From the NCBI GenBank assembly GCA_003343995.1, contig QAKE01000085.1, positions 1 to 55,644 on the forward strand: a stretch of 55,644 nucleotides of DNA. Reading direction: 5' to 3'. The notes under the pieces are model-generated. The model did not search any database. It was not told the DNA's origin and saw nothing but the letters and a program-made list of their open reading frames with translations. Below, one piece after another: positions 48,506 to 55,580 of this stretch (positions are counted from its first letter, which is position 1; the number at the start of each line of letters is the position of its first letter). A program made the position numbers and the translations under genes. Source of the stretch: Bacillota bacterium. Its GTDB lineage: Bacteria > Bacillota > Clostridia > Christensenellales > Borkfalkiaceae.

Positions 48506-49525
48506 TTACAAAATCAGGCAGGCGTCCCCGAAACTGAAAAAGCGATACCGTTCTTTCACCGCTTCGTTGTAAAAACGCAGCGTTTCCTCCCTGCCGCAAA
48601 AGGCGGAAACCAGCATGACGAGGGTGGATTTCGGCAGGTGAAAGTTGGTGACGAGCGCGTTTACGCACTTGATCTTCACGCCGGGGTAAATGAAGATTTC
48701 CGTATCCCCGTCCCCCGCCTTGACGAACCCGTTTTCATCCGCCGCGCTCTCCAAGGTGCGCACGCTCGTCGTGCCGACGGCGATGATCCTGCGCCCCTCT
48801 TTTTTCGCGCGGTTGATCTTTTCCGCCGCCTCTTCCGTAATGCGGTAATATTCCTTATGCATCTTATGGTCGGCGATTTCCTCTTCCTTCACGGGGCGGA
48901 AGGTGCCCAGCCCCACGTGCAGAAGAACCTCCGCCACCTCCACGCCCTTTTCCTCCAGCCGTTTGAAGAGCTCGGGGGTAAAGTGCAGCCCCGCCGTCGG
49001 CGCGGCGGCGCTGCCGTCGATTTTGGCGTACACCGTCTGATAACGCTCCTTGTCCTCCAGCGTTTCGCGTATGTAATGCGGCAGGGGCATTTCCCCTACC
49101 TCGCTCAGAATATCCTCGAACACGCCCGCGTAAAGAAAGGAAATGTGCCTGCATCCTTCTTCCGCGACGGCGTTGACCTTTAAGGAAAGCTGATCGTTGA
49201 CATAAAGCACCGCGCCGACGCGCGCCTTCTTCCCCGGCTTGACAAGCACCTCCCAATCGGTGAGGTTGAGCCGCTTCAGCAGGAGCACTTCCACCTTTCC
49301 GCCGTTGGGCGTGCGACAGTAAAGCCGCGCGGGCAGAACGCGGGTGTTGTTTCGCACGAGCAAGTCGCCCGCCCGCAGTAAATCGGGCAGATCGTAAAAA
49401 TGCATGTGCTTTATTTCCCCCGTTTCCCGTTCGTACACGAGCAGGCGGGAGTGATCCCGCGGCTCGACGGGCGTTTGGGCGATGAGCTCATCGGGGAGCT
49501 CGTAATCGAAATCGGAGGTCTTCAC
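48506..49525 (-). CDS. queA: S-adenosylmethionine:tRNA ribosyltransferase-isomerase
   Basis: Transfers the ribosyl part of SAM to preQ1-modified tRNA, making epoxyqueuosine. The 339-residue protein begins MKTSDFDYELPDELIAQTPVEPRDHSRLL, the family hallmark, and has KPGKKARVGA, AAPTAGLHFTPEL and GLGTFRPVKEEEI. Length is normal. It starts one base after ruvB and precedes tgt. Confidence 0.97.
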   Translation of the reverse strand: MKTSDFDYELPDELIAQTPVEPRDHSRLLVYERETGEIKHMHFYDLPDLLRAGDLLVRNNTRVLPARLYCRTPNGGKVEVLLLKRLNLTDWEVLVKPGKKARVGAVLYVNDQLSLKVNAVAEEGCRHISFLYAGVFEDILSEVGEMPLPHYIRETLEDKERYQTVYAKIDGSAAAPTAGLHFTPELFKRLEEKGVEVAEVLLHVGLGTFRPVKEEEIADHKMHKEYYRITEEAAEKINRAKKEGRRIIAVGTTSVRTLESAADENGFVKAGDGDTEIFIYPGVKIKCVNALVTNFHLPKSTLVMLVSAFCGREETLRFYNEAVKERYRFFSFGDACLIL

Positions 49526-49526
49526 G

Positions 49527-50567
49527 TTATTCTTCTCCCTCCAACAAGGAAAGCTGTTTCAGCTTCGCTTCGGGCATTTTCAGCCCCAAATGCTCGTACC
49601 CTTTTTTCAGGAGCACCCGCCCGCGCGGGGTGCGCGCGATAAAGCCGAGCTGCATCAGATAGGGTTCGTACACGTCCTCTATGGTGTTGGCGTCCTCGTT
49701 GACGGTGGCGGCGAGGGTATCGAGCCCGCAGGGGCCGCCGTTGAACTTCGTCACCATGGAGCGCAGCAGGTTTCTGTCGGTTTCGTCCAGCCCCAGATAG
49801 TCGATTTCCATGCGTTCGAGCGCCTCTTTCGCGTCCTCGATCACAATGCGCGCATGGCGTTTCACCAACGAAAAATCCCGCACACGTTTTAATAGGCGGT
49901 TGGCGATACGCGGCGTGCCGCGGCTGCGCTTTGCGATCTCCTCCGCCGCGGGGCGTTCGATCTCCGCGCCGAGCTTCACCGCCGAGCGCCGCACGATTTC
50001 GCCGAGTTCCGCCGCCGTGTAGTTTTCCAGACGGCACAGCACGCCGAACCGATCGCGCAGGGGCGAGGCGAGCATGCCCGCCTTGGTCGTCGCGCCGATG
50101 AGGGTGAATTTCGGCAGGGGCAGCTGCACGTTCTTTGCAGAAGGTCCCTTGCCGATGATGAAATCGAGGGTATAATCCTCCATGGCGGGATATAAAATCT
50201 CCTCCACGTTGTGATTGAGCCGATGGATCTCGTCAATAAAGAGCACGTCATTTTCGTTGAGGTTGGTCAAAATCGCCGCCAGATCGCCCGCGCGGTCGAT
50301 AGCGGGGCCGCTGGTGATCTTGATCGCCGAGCCCAGCTCGTTGGCGATGATATGCGCGAGCGTCGTTTTCCCCAGCCCCGGAGGGCCGTAAAGGAGCACG
50401 TGGTCGAGGGCGTCGCCCCGCATCTTGCTCGCCTCTATATAAACCGTGAGGTTATCCTTGATTTTCTGCTGACCGATGTATCCTTCCATGTTCTTCGGGC
50501 GCAGAACGTTTTCCACCTCGTTGTCCTCGAACTCCTTCGTGGACAGCACAAGTCTTTCTTCTTCCAT
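49527..50567 (-). CDS. ruvB: Holliday junction branch migration ATPase RuvB
   Basis: AAA+ motor that drives branch migration with RuvA. The 346-residue protein has Walker A GPPGLGKTT at 61-69, Walker B FIDEIHR near 108-114, GPAIDRAGDLAAILTNL, sensor GATTKAGML and the C-terminal winged helix with RTPRGRVLLKKGYEHLG. The N-terminal region starts with a charged MEEERLVLSTKEFEDNE before the conserved LRPKNMEGYIGQ. It is 1 base after ruvA and 1 base before queA. Confidence 0.97.
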   Translation of the reverse strand: MEEERLVLSTKEFEDNEVENVLRPKNMEGYIGQQKIKDNLTVYIEASKMRGDALDHVLLYGPPGLGKTTLAHIIANELGSAIKITSGPAIDRAGDLAAILTNLNENDVLFIDEIHRLNHNVEEILYPAMEDYTLDFIIGKGPSAKNVQLPLPKFTLIGATTKAGMLASPLRDRFGVLCRLENYTAAELGEIVRRSAVKLGAEIERPAAEEIAKRSRGTPRIANRLLKRVRDFSLVKRHARIVIEDAKEALERMEIDYLGLDETDRNLLRSMVTKFNGGPCGLDTLAATVNEDANTIEDVYEPYLMQLGFIARTPRGRVLLKKGYEHLGLKMPEAKLKQLSLLEGEE

Positions 50568-50568
50568 A

Positions 50569-51162
50569 TTACCTCATCGTCCTCAGCGCGTAGCTTAAAA
50601 CGTCCTTGATGTCCGTCGCGCCGGCGTCGTACGCCGCGCGGATGCCCGCCACGCTTTCGTTGCGGTTAAAGCCCAGCCCCATCAGCGCGATCACGGCGTC
50701 CTCGTCCACAGGAATTTCGCCCGCCGCGGAGATCGTTTCGTCGCATTCTTCCGCTTTCCCGTCGGCGGTGATCTTTTCGCGCAGCTCCAGCACGATGCGC
50801 TCCGCCGTCTTTTTGCCCAGCCCCTTTATTTTGGAAAGGGTTTTCACGTCGGAGGTGGCGATGGCGAGCGCGAGGGAGGAAAGGCTCATGCCCGAAAGCA
50901 CGCCGATCCCCACCTTCGGTCCGACGCCGGAAACGGAAACGAGCTTTAAAAACATGCTCTTTTCCTCGGGATTTAAAAATCCGTACAGATAAACGCCGTC
51001 GTCGCGTACGGCGGTATACACGTATACTTCCCCGCCGCCGGCGGAAACGAGCGCCTGCGCCGCGGACGCAGAGCAGCAGACTTCGTAGCCGACGCCGTTG
51101 TTTTCCAGAAGAATATTGTTGTCCTCGCGGTACAATACCTTGCCTTTGAGATAACCGATCAT
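50569..51162 (-). CDS. ruvA: Holliday junction DNA helicase subunit RuvA
   Basis: Tetrameric junction-binding partner of RuvB. The 197-residue protein has the N-terminal OB fold (MIGYLKGKVLYREDN, about 1-62), two helix-hairpin-helix motifs (SVSGVGPKVGIGVLSG and KIKGLGKKTAERIVLEL, about 75-130), an acidic linker and the C-terminal RuvB-binding domain with ALMGLGFNRNES. Length is usual. It lies between ruvC and ruvB. Confidence 0.97.
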   Translation of the reverse strand: MIGYLKGKVLYREDNNILLENNGVGYEVCCSASAAQALVSAGGGEVYVYTAVRDDGVYLYGFLNPEEKSMFLKLVSVSGVGPKVGIGVLSGMSLSSLALAIATSDVKTLSKIKGLGKKTAERIVLELREKITADGKAEECDETISAAGEIPVDEDAVIALMGLGFNRNESVAGIRAAYDAGATDIKDVLSYALRTMR

Positions 51163-51174
51163 GTTTTCACCGCC

Positions 51175-51666
51175 TTAAATGCTGAATAATCCGCCCATCT
51201 TGTTGGTCTGCGCGTGGGTGAGCGCCACCGCGAGCGCGTCGGCGGCGTCGTCGGGCTTGGGCACGCCCTTCAGCCGCAAAAAGGTTTTTACCATCTGCTG
51301 AATCTGGTTTTTATCCGCCCGCCCGTAGCCGGTGAGCGCCTGTTTGATCTGCAGCGGGGTGTATTCGTAAATCCTGCCGCATTTTTTTATCGCCGTCAGC
51401 AGCAATACGCCGCGCGCGTGCGCCACGTTGATGCCCGTGGTCACGTTTTTTGCGAAAAACAGCTCCTCCACCGCGATCTGGTCGGGCTGAAAGGTATCGA
51501 TCACCTTGTTGATCCCCTCTTCCAGCATCGCCAGCCGCACGGCGAGGTTTTCGTTTTTCGGCGTGAGCACCACGCCGTAATCGAGCATTTCCACTTTGCC
51601 GCGTTCGCTCCTCACCGCCCCGTAACCGAGCGTAGCGAGTCCGGGGTCGAAACCTAAAATAACCAC
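51175..51666 (-). CDS. ruvC: Crossover junction endodeoxyribonuclease RuvC
   Basis: Resolves Holliday junctions by paired incision. The 163-residue protein has the four acidic residues of the RNase H-like active site: Asp7 (LGFDPGLATLGYG), Glu near 67 (AVEELFF) and two Asp in KPDDAADALAVALTH near 139-142. The start is GTG at 51666, preceded by AAGGAT at 8 bases. It is the first gene of ruvC-ruvA-ruvB-queA-tgt and has a strong promoter. Confidence 0.96.
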   Translation of the reverse strand: MVILGFDPGLATLGYGAVRSERGKVEMLDYGVVLTPKNENLAVRLAMLEEGINKVIDTFQPDQIAVEELFFAKNVTTGINVAHARGVLLLTAIKKCGRIYEYTPLQIKQALTGYGRADKNQIQQMVKTFLRLKGVPKPDDAADALAVALTHAQTNKMGGLFSI

Positions 51667-51696
51667 TTCGTCTTATCCTTCGTCTTTTTCCGTATT

Positions 51697-51725
51697 ATTT
51701 TAACCTTTTTTCGCCGAAAAGTCAA
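51697..51725 (-). promoter_or_regulatory. Promoter of the ruvC-ruvA-ruvB-queA-tgt unit
   Basis: Minus-strand -35 TTGACT (51720-51725), 17 bases, -10 TAAAAT (51697-51702). No LexA box of the GAAC-N4-GTTC type is visible nearby. Confidence 0.8.
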
Positions 51726-51776
51726 CGCAATGCGCCTTTCAAGCACAAAAAGGCGGCGGATTAAAAAAATTAACTA

Positions 51777-51805
51777 TTGACTAAAGCGCGATTGTGTGTT
51801 ATATT
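51777..51805 (+). promoter_or_regulatory. Promoter of the 80-residue protein gene
   Basis: Plus-strand -35 TTGACT (51777-51782), 17 bases, -10 TATATT (51800-51805), divergent from the ruvC promoter. Confidence 0.8.
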
Positions 51806-51838
51806 ATTGATATATCGATAGGATAGGAGGGTGTGTTT

Positions 51839-52081
51839 ATGAAGTATATCTGCCGCGAATGCGAAATAGAAAAACCGTATTATGCGGAAAGAACGGCGCT
51901 CGGCAACGCCATACGCATGGCGCAGGCGAAAATCGAACGCCTGCAAAACTCGATTTGCGACAAAACGCAGCCGGCGGACGCCGTCCGGCAATTTGAAGAA
52001 GAACTCCGCCTCGTAAAAATCGAACTGCAACATTTAACCGACAACCTGACGCGGTTGTCGGAAAGCCGTTCCGCCCTTTAA
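51839..52081 (+). CDS. 80-residue coiled-coil protein of unknown function
   Basis: Not recognised. From ATG at 51839 the protein begins MKYICRECEIEKPYY, with a single CxxC, and continues as mostly helical, charged sequence (about 20-75) with leucines spaced for a coiled coil (ALGNAIRMAQAKIERLQNSI; FEEELRLVKIELQHLTDNLTRL). ATG 51839 is chosen because AGGAGG lies 8 bases upstream; an in-frame GTG at 51833 is only 2 bases from it. It has its own promoter and terminator, so it is a real monocistronic gene. Length and features do not identify a family. Confidence 0.78.
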   Translation: MKYICRECEIEKPYYAERTALGNAIRMAQAKIERLQNSICDKTQPADAVRQFEEELRLVKIELQHLTDNLTRLSESRSAL

Positions 52082-52088
52082 AAGCAGA

Positions 52089-52109
52089 AAGCCCGCGACG
52101 CGGGCTTTT
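52089..52109. terminator. Terminator between the 80-residue gene and merR-type gene
   Basis: 9-bp stem AAAGCCCGC / GCGGGCTTT with a 3-base loop and a T6 tract on the plus strand; it lies between convergent genes. Confidence 0.85.
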
Positions 52110-52114
52110 TTCTT

Positions 52115-52891
52115 TTATTCTTCACCGATATACACTTGCAGCTGATAATTCCACTGCAAAATTCCGCTGATCGTCACAAAGCGCAAACTGAACCGCGGCG
52201 CGACCCCGTACCGTTCTTCCGCCTTGAAGCAAAGCGCGCGCAAAACGTCTTCTTTCGTTTCCTCCGTGCAGGCGGCGCAAAGATATTTGCCCGCAGGCAG
52301 CGTCTTCAATCCCGCCGTTTCGCCGTACCGTTCGCACACTGTGAACATGGCGCAAACGCCCGCTTCCTCGTACACGCCCGCCGCGTCCTCGAAGGAAAAC
52401 CGTTCCTTATCCTCCCCGACCTGCGCGTAATAATGGCGGTGGTAATCCCATAAATTTTCCAGCGACGGCGCCGTCAAGCGGTCCGAAAGCAAGATTACGC
52501 GCTCGGGGAACGCACGCAAAAACACGCCGTCCTCTTTTGCGCCGCCCTTTGCCCCGTAATAGGCGAGCGCCCGTTTTATGCGCGCCTTCACGTCGTTCAG
52601 CTCCTCGATTTTGCGGTTTGCGCTCTCCTCCGCCCGCCGCAAAAGCCGCTCGATTTCCCCGATATCGTCGAGCGACAATAACCGCTTAATTTCCGCCAAA
52701 GGCATATCCATGCACTTCAGCGCGCGAACCGTGTTCAGCCGCACGATTTCCGCCTCCGAATAATAGCGATACCCCGTCCATTCGTCCGTCTTGCAGGGCG
52801 TTACCAGCCCGATTCTGTCGTAATGGCGCAGCGTTTCCGCCGTCGTACCCACGATTTTTGCCGTTTGGCTGATGGAAAAAAATTTTTTCAA
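52115..52891 (-). CDS. MerR-family transcriptional activator with effector-binding domain
   Basis: The 258-residue protein has a MerR HTH (about 3-72: SISQTAKIVGTTAETLRHYDRIGLV, then YRYYSEAEIVRLNTV), a dimerising helix (about 76-112) and a C-terminal region (about 125-258) in the place where BmrR/GyrI-type ligand-binding domains lie. This suggests a small-molecule sensor rather than a metal sensor, as no Cys-rich metal loop is seen. It is divergent from the DUF4097-like gene; the shared gap carries a MerR-type 19-bp-spacer promoter directed to that gene. Confidence 0.85.
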   Translation of the reverse strand: MKKFFSISQTAKIVGTTAETLRHYDRIGLVTPCKTDEWTGYRYYSEAEIVRLNTVRALKCMDMPLAEIKRLLSLDDIGEIERLLRRAEESANRKIEELNDVKARIKRALAYYGAKGGAKEDGVFLRAFPERVILLSDRLTAPSLENLWDYHRHYYAQVGEDKERFSFEDAAGVYEEAGVCAMFTVCERYGETAGLKTLPAGKYLCAACTEETKEDVLRALCFKAEERYGVAPRFSLRFVTISGILQWNYQLQVYIGEE

Positions 52892-52908
52892 AAGATTTTA
52901 TTCACCCC

Positions 52909-52939
52909 TTGACTTTTTTGTTACACAAAGGTATATGCT
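52909..52939 (+). promoter_or_regulatory. MerR-type promoter (19-bp spacer) directed to the DUF4097-like gene
   Basis: Plus-strand -35 TTGACT (52909-52914) and -10 TATGCT (52934-52939) are 19 bases apart, the over-long spacing that MerR activators correct by distorting DNA. A 17-bp alternative uses TATATG (52932-52937) and is weaker as a -10. Confidence 0.65.
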
Positions 52940-52940
52940 A

Positions 52941-52969
52941 ACTATAACATGAAAGGCCGAAAAAGTCAA
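52941..52969 (-). promoter_or_regulatory. Divergent promoter of the merR-type gene
   Basis: Minus-strand -35 TTGACT (52964-52969), 17 bases, -10 TATAGT (52941-52946). Its -10 abuts that of the plus-strand promoter, and the two -35 regions form a TTGACTTTTT / AAAAAGTCAA inverted repeat, so one bound regulator would cover both. Confidence 0.7.
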
Positions 52970-52995
52970 CCGATCGGCAAAAAGGAGGATTATCC

Positions 52996-53655
52996 ATGAA
53001 AAAATCAGCGTTTTCCATCATTATTGTTTTATGTTTTGCGGCGGCAATCGCTTACAGCGGCTGTTACGACGGCGGCACGTTCACGGCAAAAAGCTACGTT
53101 TGCGAGGAAGACGTCCGATCCGTCGTCGTAAACGCGGCGGACAGAGAAGTGGAAATCTGCGCGGCGGCGGACGGAAAAATCCGCGCGGAATACATCGAAA
53201 GCGAAAAGGAATATTACGAAATCGACGTGCAAGACGCGCAGCTGACGATCAAACTCGTATACGATAAGGAATGGTCGGATTTCATCGGCACGGCGCCCGC
53301 GGCGGAACACAGAACAATAAAACTTTATCTCCCCGACGGCGTTCTTTCCGACATCAGCGTGAAAACAACTAACGAAAGCATAAAATTCGCCCTTGCCGTT
53401 ACGGGAAGCGTTACGCTCGAAAACAACGGCGGCGACTTGAAGCTGGAAAACGTTTCCGTCGGCAAAAGCCTGCTGCTGACGGCGAAAAACGGCAATATTG
53501 CGGGCACGGTACGCGGCGATTTAAGCGATTTTTCCGTATCCTGCACCGTTAAAAAGGGCGAAAGCAACCTGCCCGCAAGCAAACCGAACGGGGCGAAAAG
53601 CCTGATTGCAAACTGCAATAACGGCGATATCCGCATCGATTTTATCGGCGGATAA
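52996..53655 (+). CDS. Secreted or lipid-anchored DUF4097-like protein
   Basis: The 219-residue protein has an N-terminal signal (about 1-23, KSAFSIIIVLCFAAAIAYSGC) ending in a Cys that could be lipidated, though the residue at -3 is Tyr, which is not a good lipobox. The rest is a repetitive beta-strand pattern (SVVVNAADREVEI; DISVKTTNESIKF; GDLKLENVSVGKSLLLTAKNGNI; LIANCNNGDIRIDF) typical of the DUF4097/DUF2807 beta-helix fold. Function is unknown. It has an AGGAGG ribosome binding site and is divergently paired with the MerR-type gene. Confidence 0.78.
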   Translation: MKKSAFSIIIVLCFAAAIAYSGCYDGGTFTAKSYVCEEDVRSVVVNAADREVEICAAADGKIRAEYIESEKEYYEIDVQDAQLTIKLVYDKEWSDFIGTAPAAEHRTIKLYLPDGVLSDISVKTTNESIKFALAVTGSVTLENNGGDLKLENVSVGKSLLLTAKNGNIAGTVRGDLSDFSVSCTVKKGESNLPASKPNGAKSLIANCNNGDIRIDFIGG

Positions 53656-53670
53656 CTTTATATCAAAAAA

Positions 53671-53705
53671 ACGAGCGCAAGCCGAAATTATCGGCTTGCG
53701 CTCGT
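53671..53705 (-). terminator. Strong hairpin with T tract on the minus strand
   Basis: Perfect 15-bp stem (53671-53685 with 53691-53705, 5-base loop). T7 follows only on the minus strand, although the gene that ends nearby (53655) is on the plus strand. It may serve both strands, or end a minus-strand transcript that has read past the tRNA-Leu terminator. Confidence 0.75.
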
Positions 53706-53827
53706 ATGGTTTAACGGATAAAAATGTTCCCCGCCGTGCAGAAAAATTGCATATCATGCACTTTCAAACGCGAGAACGAAGGATTTTACTTAAACATAAA
53801 ATTACCGAAGTCCGAAAAATGAAGAAA

Positions 53828-53844
53828 GGGCGCAAAATGCGCCC
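53828..53844 (-). terminator. Terminator after tRNA-Leu
   Basis: Stem GGGCGC / GCGCCC (6 bp, A-T pair extending it, 3-5-base loop), then TTTCTTC on the minus strand, 13 bases after the tRNA CCA. Confidence 0.7.
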
Positions 53845-53856
53845 TAATCTTCGGCT

Positions 53857-53939
53857 TGGTGCGGGCGAAGAGATTTGAACTCCCACTCTTCCGAAACAGA
53901 TCCTAAGTCTGTCGCGTCTGCCAATTCCGCCACGCCCGC
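53857..53939 (-). tRNA. tRNA-Leu (anticodon UAG)
   Basis: The acceptor stem GCGGGCG pairs with CGCCCGC, followed by discriminator A and an encoded CCA (53857-53859). The anticodon loop is CTTAGGA, with anticodon TAG at 53903-53905, reading CUN leucine codons. The long variable arm typical of Leu tRNAs is present between anticodon and T arms. Its promoter is at 53975-54003. Confidence 0.95.
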
Positions 53940-53974
53940 AAAAATGAAAAAAGAAAAACCGTTTCCTTTTTTTC

Positions 53975-54003
53975 ATTTTACCACAATTTTGCAAAAATTT
54001 CAA
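53975..54003 (-). promoter_or_regulatory. Promoter of tRNA-Leu
   Basis: Minus-strand -35 TTGAAA (53998-54003), 17 bases, -10 TAAAAT (53975-53980), 35 bases before the tRNA. Confidence 0.75.
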
Positions 54004-54041
54004 TCGTTCCGCAACGGTCTTTTAATTTTTTCGTAAACGTA

Positions 54042-54704
54042 TTATGTCCATTTTTCCCCGAACGCCGTTTCTTTGAATATCTCCGCATAACTCATGCCGA
54101 GATAAATACACATTTGCCGCATCGTTTTGGAACTGATGCGCATTTCTCCGCTGATAAAACTTTTAAGCATGTCGTCTTTCGTTAGATTACATACGGTTAA
54201 AAATTTATCGAATGATTTCTGCTTTTTTTCAAACAATTTAAGAAGTTTGCCATAATGTGCAAAAAAGTAAATTTTAGAGCCGCCTTCATCAGATGGCGCG
54301 GATTGATTTGCGTTTATTACCAAATCTATGTCCGCGCCATTTTGTTTTTCTAAAATTTGCTCGTACATTTCCTCCGCAACGAGCTTTTCATCGGTAATTT
54401 CCGTTCCGTACTTTTTTTCTGCGATTTTGGCGGCAAGCGCCGACGGCAGCATACTTTTAACGTAAAAATCCAAATACTCGTCGGCAACGCTCAATAATTT
54501 ATCCGCTTTATGCGTCGCCTCGTCATTGTTTATGTTTTCTTTTGCAGCCAAATGATTTACGTATAAATCGTAAACGGAACAGAAAACGTCCTTAAACTCT
54601 TTTTTTTCGTCGTTTATCGGGCGAACGTCGTTTACAACGTATTTCCCGATATATGCCATTTGTAAAAATGCCTGCAAATCCTCTTCTTTGATTTCAAAAT
54701 TCAT
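54042..54704 (-). CDS. Unknown 220-residue protein with HTH-like C-terminus in AT-rich island
   Basis: Not recognised. The protein is acidic and largely helical. The C-terminal part (about 168-212: FDKFLTVCNLTKDDMLKSFISGEMRISSKTMRQMCIYLGMS) has the helix spacing of a degenerate XRE-type helix-turn-helix, where G-E-M-R-I-S-S-K-T-M replaces the usual recognition helix; the N-terminal 150 residues match no family I know. There is no signal peptide or membrane helix. An AAAAGGAT ribosome binding site precedes the ATG. It lies divergent from the duplicated-HTH gene, and both are more AT-rich than the rest of the window, suggesting recent acquisition. Confidence 0.6.
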   Translation of the reverse strand: MNFEIKEEDLQAFLQMAYIGKYVVNDVRPINDEKKEFKDVFCSVYDLYVNHLAAKENINNDEATHKADKLLSVADEYLDFYVKSMLPSALAAKIAEKKYGTEITDEKLVAEEMYEQILEKQNGADIDLVINANQSAPSDEGGSKIYFFAHYGKLLKLFEKKQKSFDKFLTVCNLTKDDMLKSFISGEMRISSKTMRQMCIYLGMSYAEIFKETAFGEKWT

Positions 54705-54853
54705 AATCTTTGATCCTTTTTATATTTATTTTAATAATTGCCGCTCGGTAACTTTTATTTTTGCCGTTACGTTTTCCACTTATTGTTTTGAAATAAGCGG
54801 GAAATAATACTCGTAAAGTTCTTTTGTATATTCTTAATAAAACTTTTTATCGT

Positions 54854-54883
54854 TTTCACTGTTTCTATAAACGTTTAGTGAAA
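54854..54883. promoter_or_regulatory. Inverted repeat in the divergent gap (possible operator)
   Basis: TTTCACT (54854-54860) and AGTGAAA (54877-54883) form an inverted repeat with a 16-base centre containing GTTT-CTAT-AAAC. It lies between the two AT-rich-island genes. A TTGACA hexamer at 54913-54918 has no clear -10 partner. Confidence 0.4.
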
Positions 54884-54950
54884 CATGATAAGCAAAAAAA
54901 ATTTATATACTTGACAATAAGAAAGACTATCGCAATTTTCGAGGTTAGCA

Positions 54951-55394
54951 ATGGCAGTTTCAACTGATTTTCAAAATCGAATAATTGATCTTGTTGCGGA
55001 AGCTGATAAAAAAAAGTCTGATTTACCAAAAACAATCGGTATTGATTATCGGTCTTTTTCTAACGCATACAATTATGGAATTATTCCTAAACCGCGTATT
55101 TTAATAAAAATTGCAGATTATTTTAATGTTTCTTTAAAATATCTTCTCGGAAAAACTAATGACGATTATTTTATAAAATCAGAAATACCCGTTGACTTTA
55201 AAACTCGATTTTTAGAATTATGTCAAGAACGAGGCGTTTCTCATTATTCCGTCAGTAAAGATTGCCATTTTGATAGAAGTTATATTACAAAATGGTTAAA
55301 TTACGGACTGTTTCCATCTTTAGAACTTTTAGAGTTGATGGCTGATTATTTTAATGTTTCTTTAGACTTCATAACAGGAAGAAGTAAGGACTAA
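54951..55394 (+). CDS. Tandem double-HTH (XRE/cro-like) regulator
   Basis: The 147-residue protein consists of two related helix-turn-helix domains (about 6-66 and 79-145). Each ends in a near-identical segment (IADYFNVSLKYLLGK; MADYFNVSLDFITGR), which is the usual end of HTH_3 domains. DNA coding for the two copies shares an identical 21-base run (55116-55136 and 55344-55364), so the duplication is recent. There is no sensor domain. An in-frame coding remnant follows the stop (55395-55481). AGG in GAGGTTAGCA serves as a weak ribosome binding site. Use of AT-rich codons suggests transfer. Confidence 0.75.
   Translation: MAVSTDFQNRIIDLVAEADKKKSDLPKTIGIDYRSFSNAYNYGIIPKPRILIKIADYFNVSLKYLLGKTNDDYFIKSEIPVDFKTRFLELCQERGVSHYSVSKDCHFDRSYITKWLNYGLFPSLELLELMADYFNVSLDFITGRSKD
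55116..55364 (+). repeat. Direct repeat within the double-HTH gene
   Basis: Identical 21-base copies at 55116-55136 and 55344-55364, 228 bases (76 codons) apart, lie at the same place in each HTH domain. They mark an internal in-frame duplication. Confidence 0.85.
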
Positions 55395-55481
55395 TATGTT
55401 TCCCCCGATTATCTAATTGGTCGAAGCGATGACGAAGGCGGTTATATTGCAGAAAAAGTACAACCTACATCAAACAATTAG
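55395..55481 (+). pseudogene. In-frame remnant of a further HTH-domain tail after the stop codon
   Basis: Directly after the TAA at 55392-55394 the same frame continues for 28 codons and reads YVSPDYLIGRSDDEGGYIAEK and onwards to a TAG at 55481. VSxDYLIGRSDD is the standard end of an HTH_3 domain, so this is the tail of a third or original copy that is now separated by the stop. It has no start codon or ribosome binding site of its own. Confidence 0.7.
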
Positions 55482-55490
55482 CAATAAAAA

Positions 55491-55510
55491 GCGGCACAAT
55501 TTCGTGCCGC
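55491..55510 (+). terminator. Terminator after the double-HTH gene
   Basis: 7-bp stem GCGGCAC / GTGCCGC with a 6-base loop, flanked by A and T tracts (T6 on the plus strand). It follows the remnant's TAG, so the terminator is placed for the longer reading frame. Confidence 0.8.
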
Positions 55511-55544
55511 TTTTTTATATGTTGCCTTTTCGCTGAAAAAACAA

Positions 55545-55577
55545 AGCAACCTTATCCGATATTCGAATAAGGTTGCT
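55545..55577 (-). terminator. Terminator after tRNA-Lys
   Basis: 11-bp stem AGCAACCTTAT / ATAAGGTTGCT with an 11-base loop, followed on the minus strand by TGTTTTTTC. It begins 4 bases after the tRNA CCA. Confidence 0.85.
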
Positions 55578-55580
55578 TGT

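Noticed and set aside
53033..53062. Firm lipoprotein signal in the DUF4097-like protein
   Set aside because: The sequence before the Cys is AYSG; Tyr at -3 departs from the lipobox, so only a possible lipid anchor is stated.
53521..53757. Minus-strand open frame of 78 codons around the DUF4097-like gene end
   Set aside because: It runs through the 15-bp hairpin and has no ribosome binding site; treated as a shadow.
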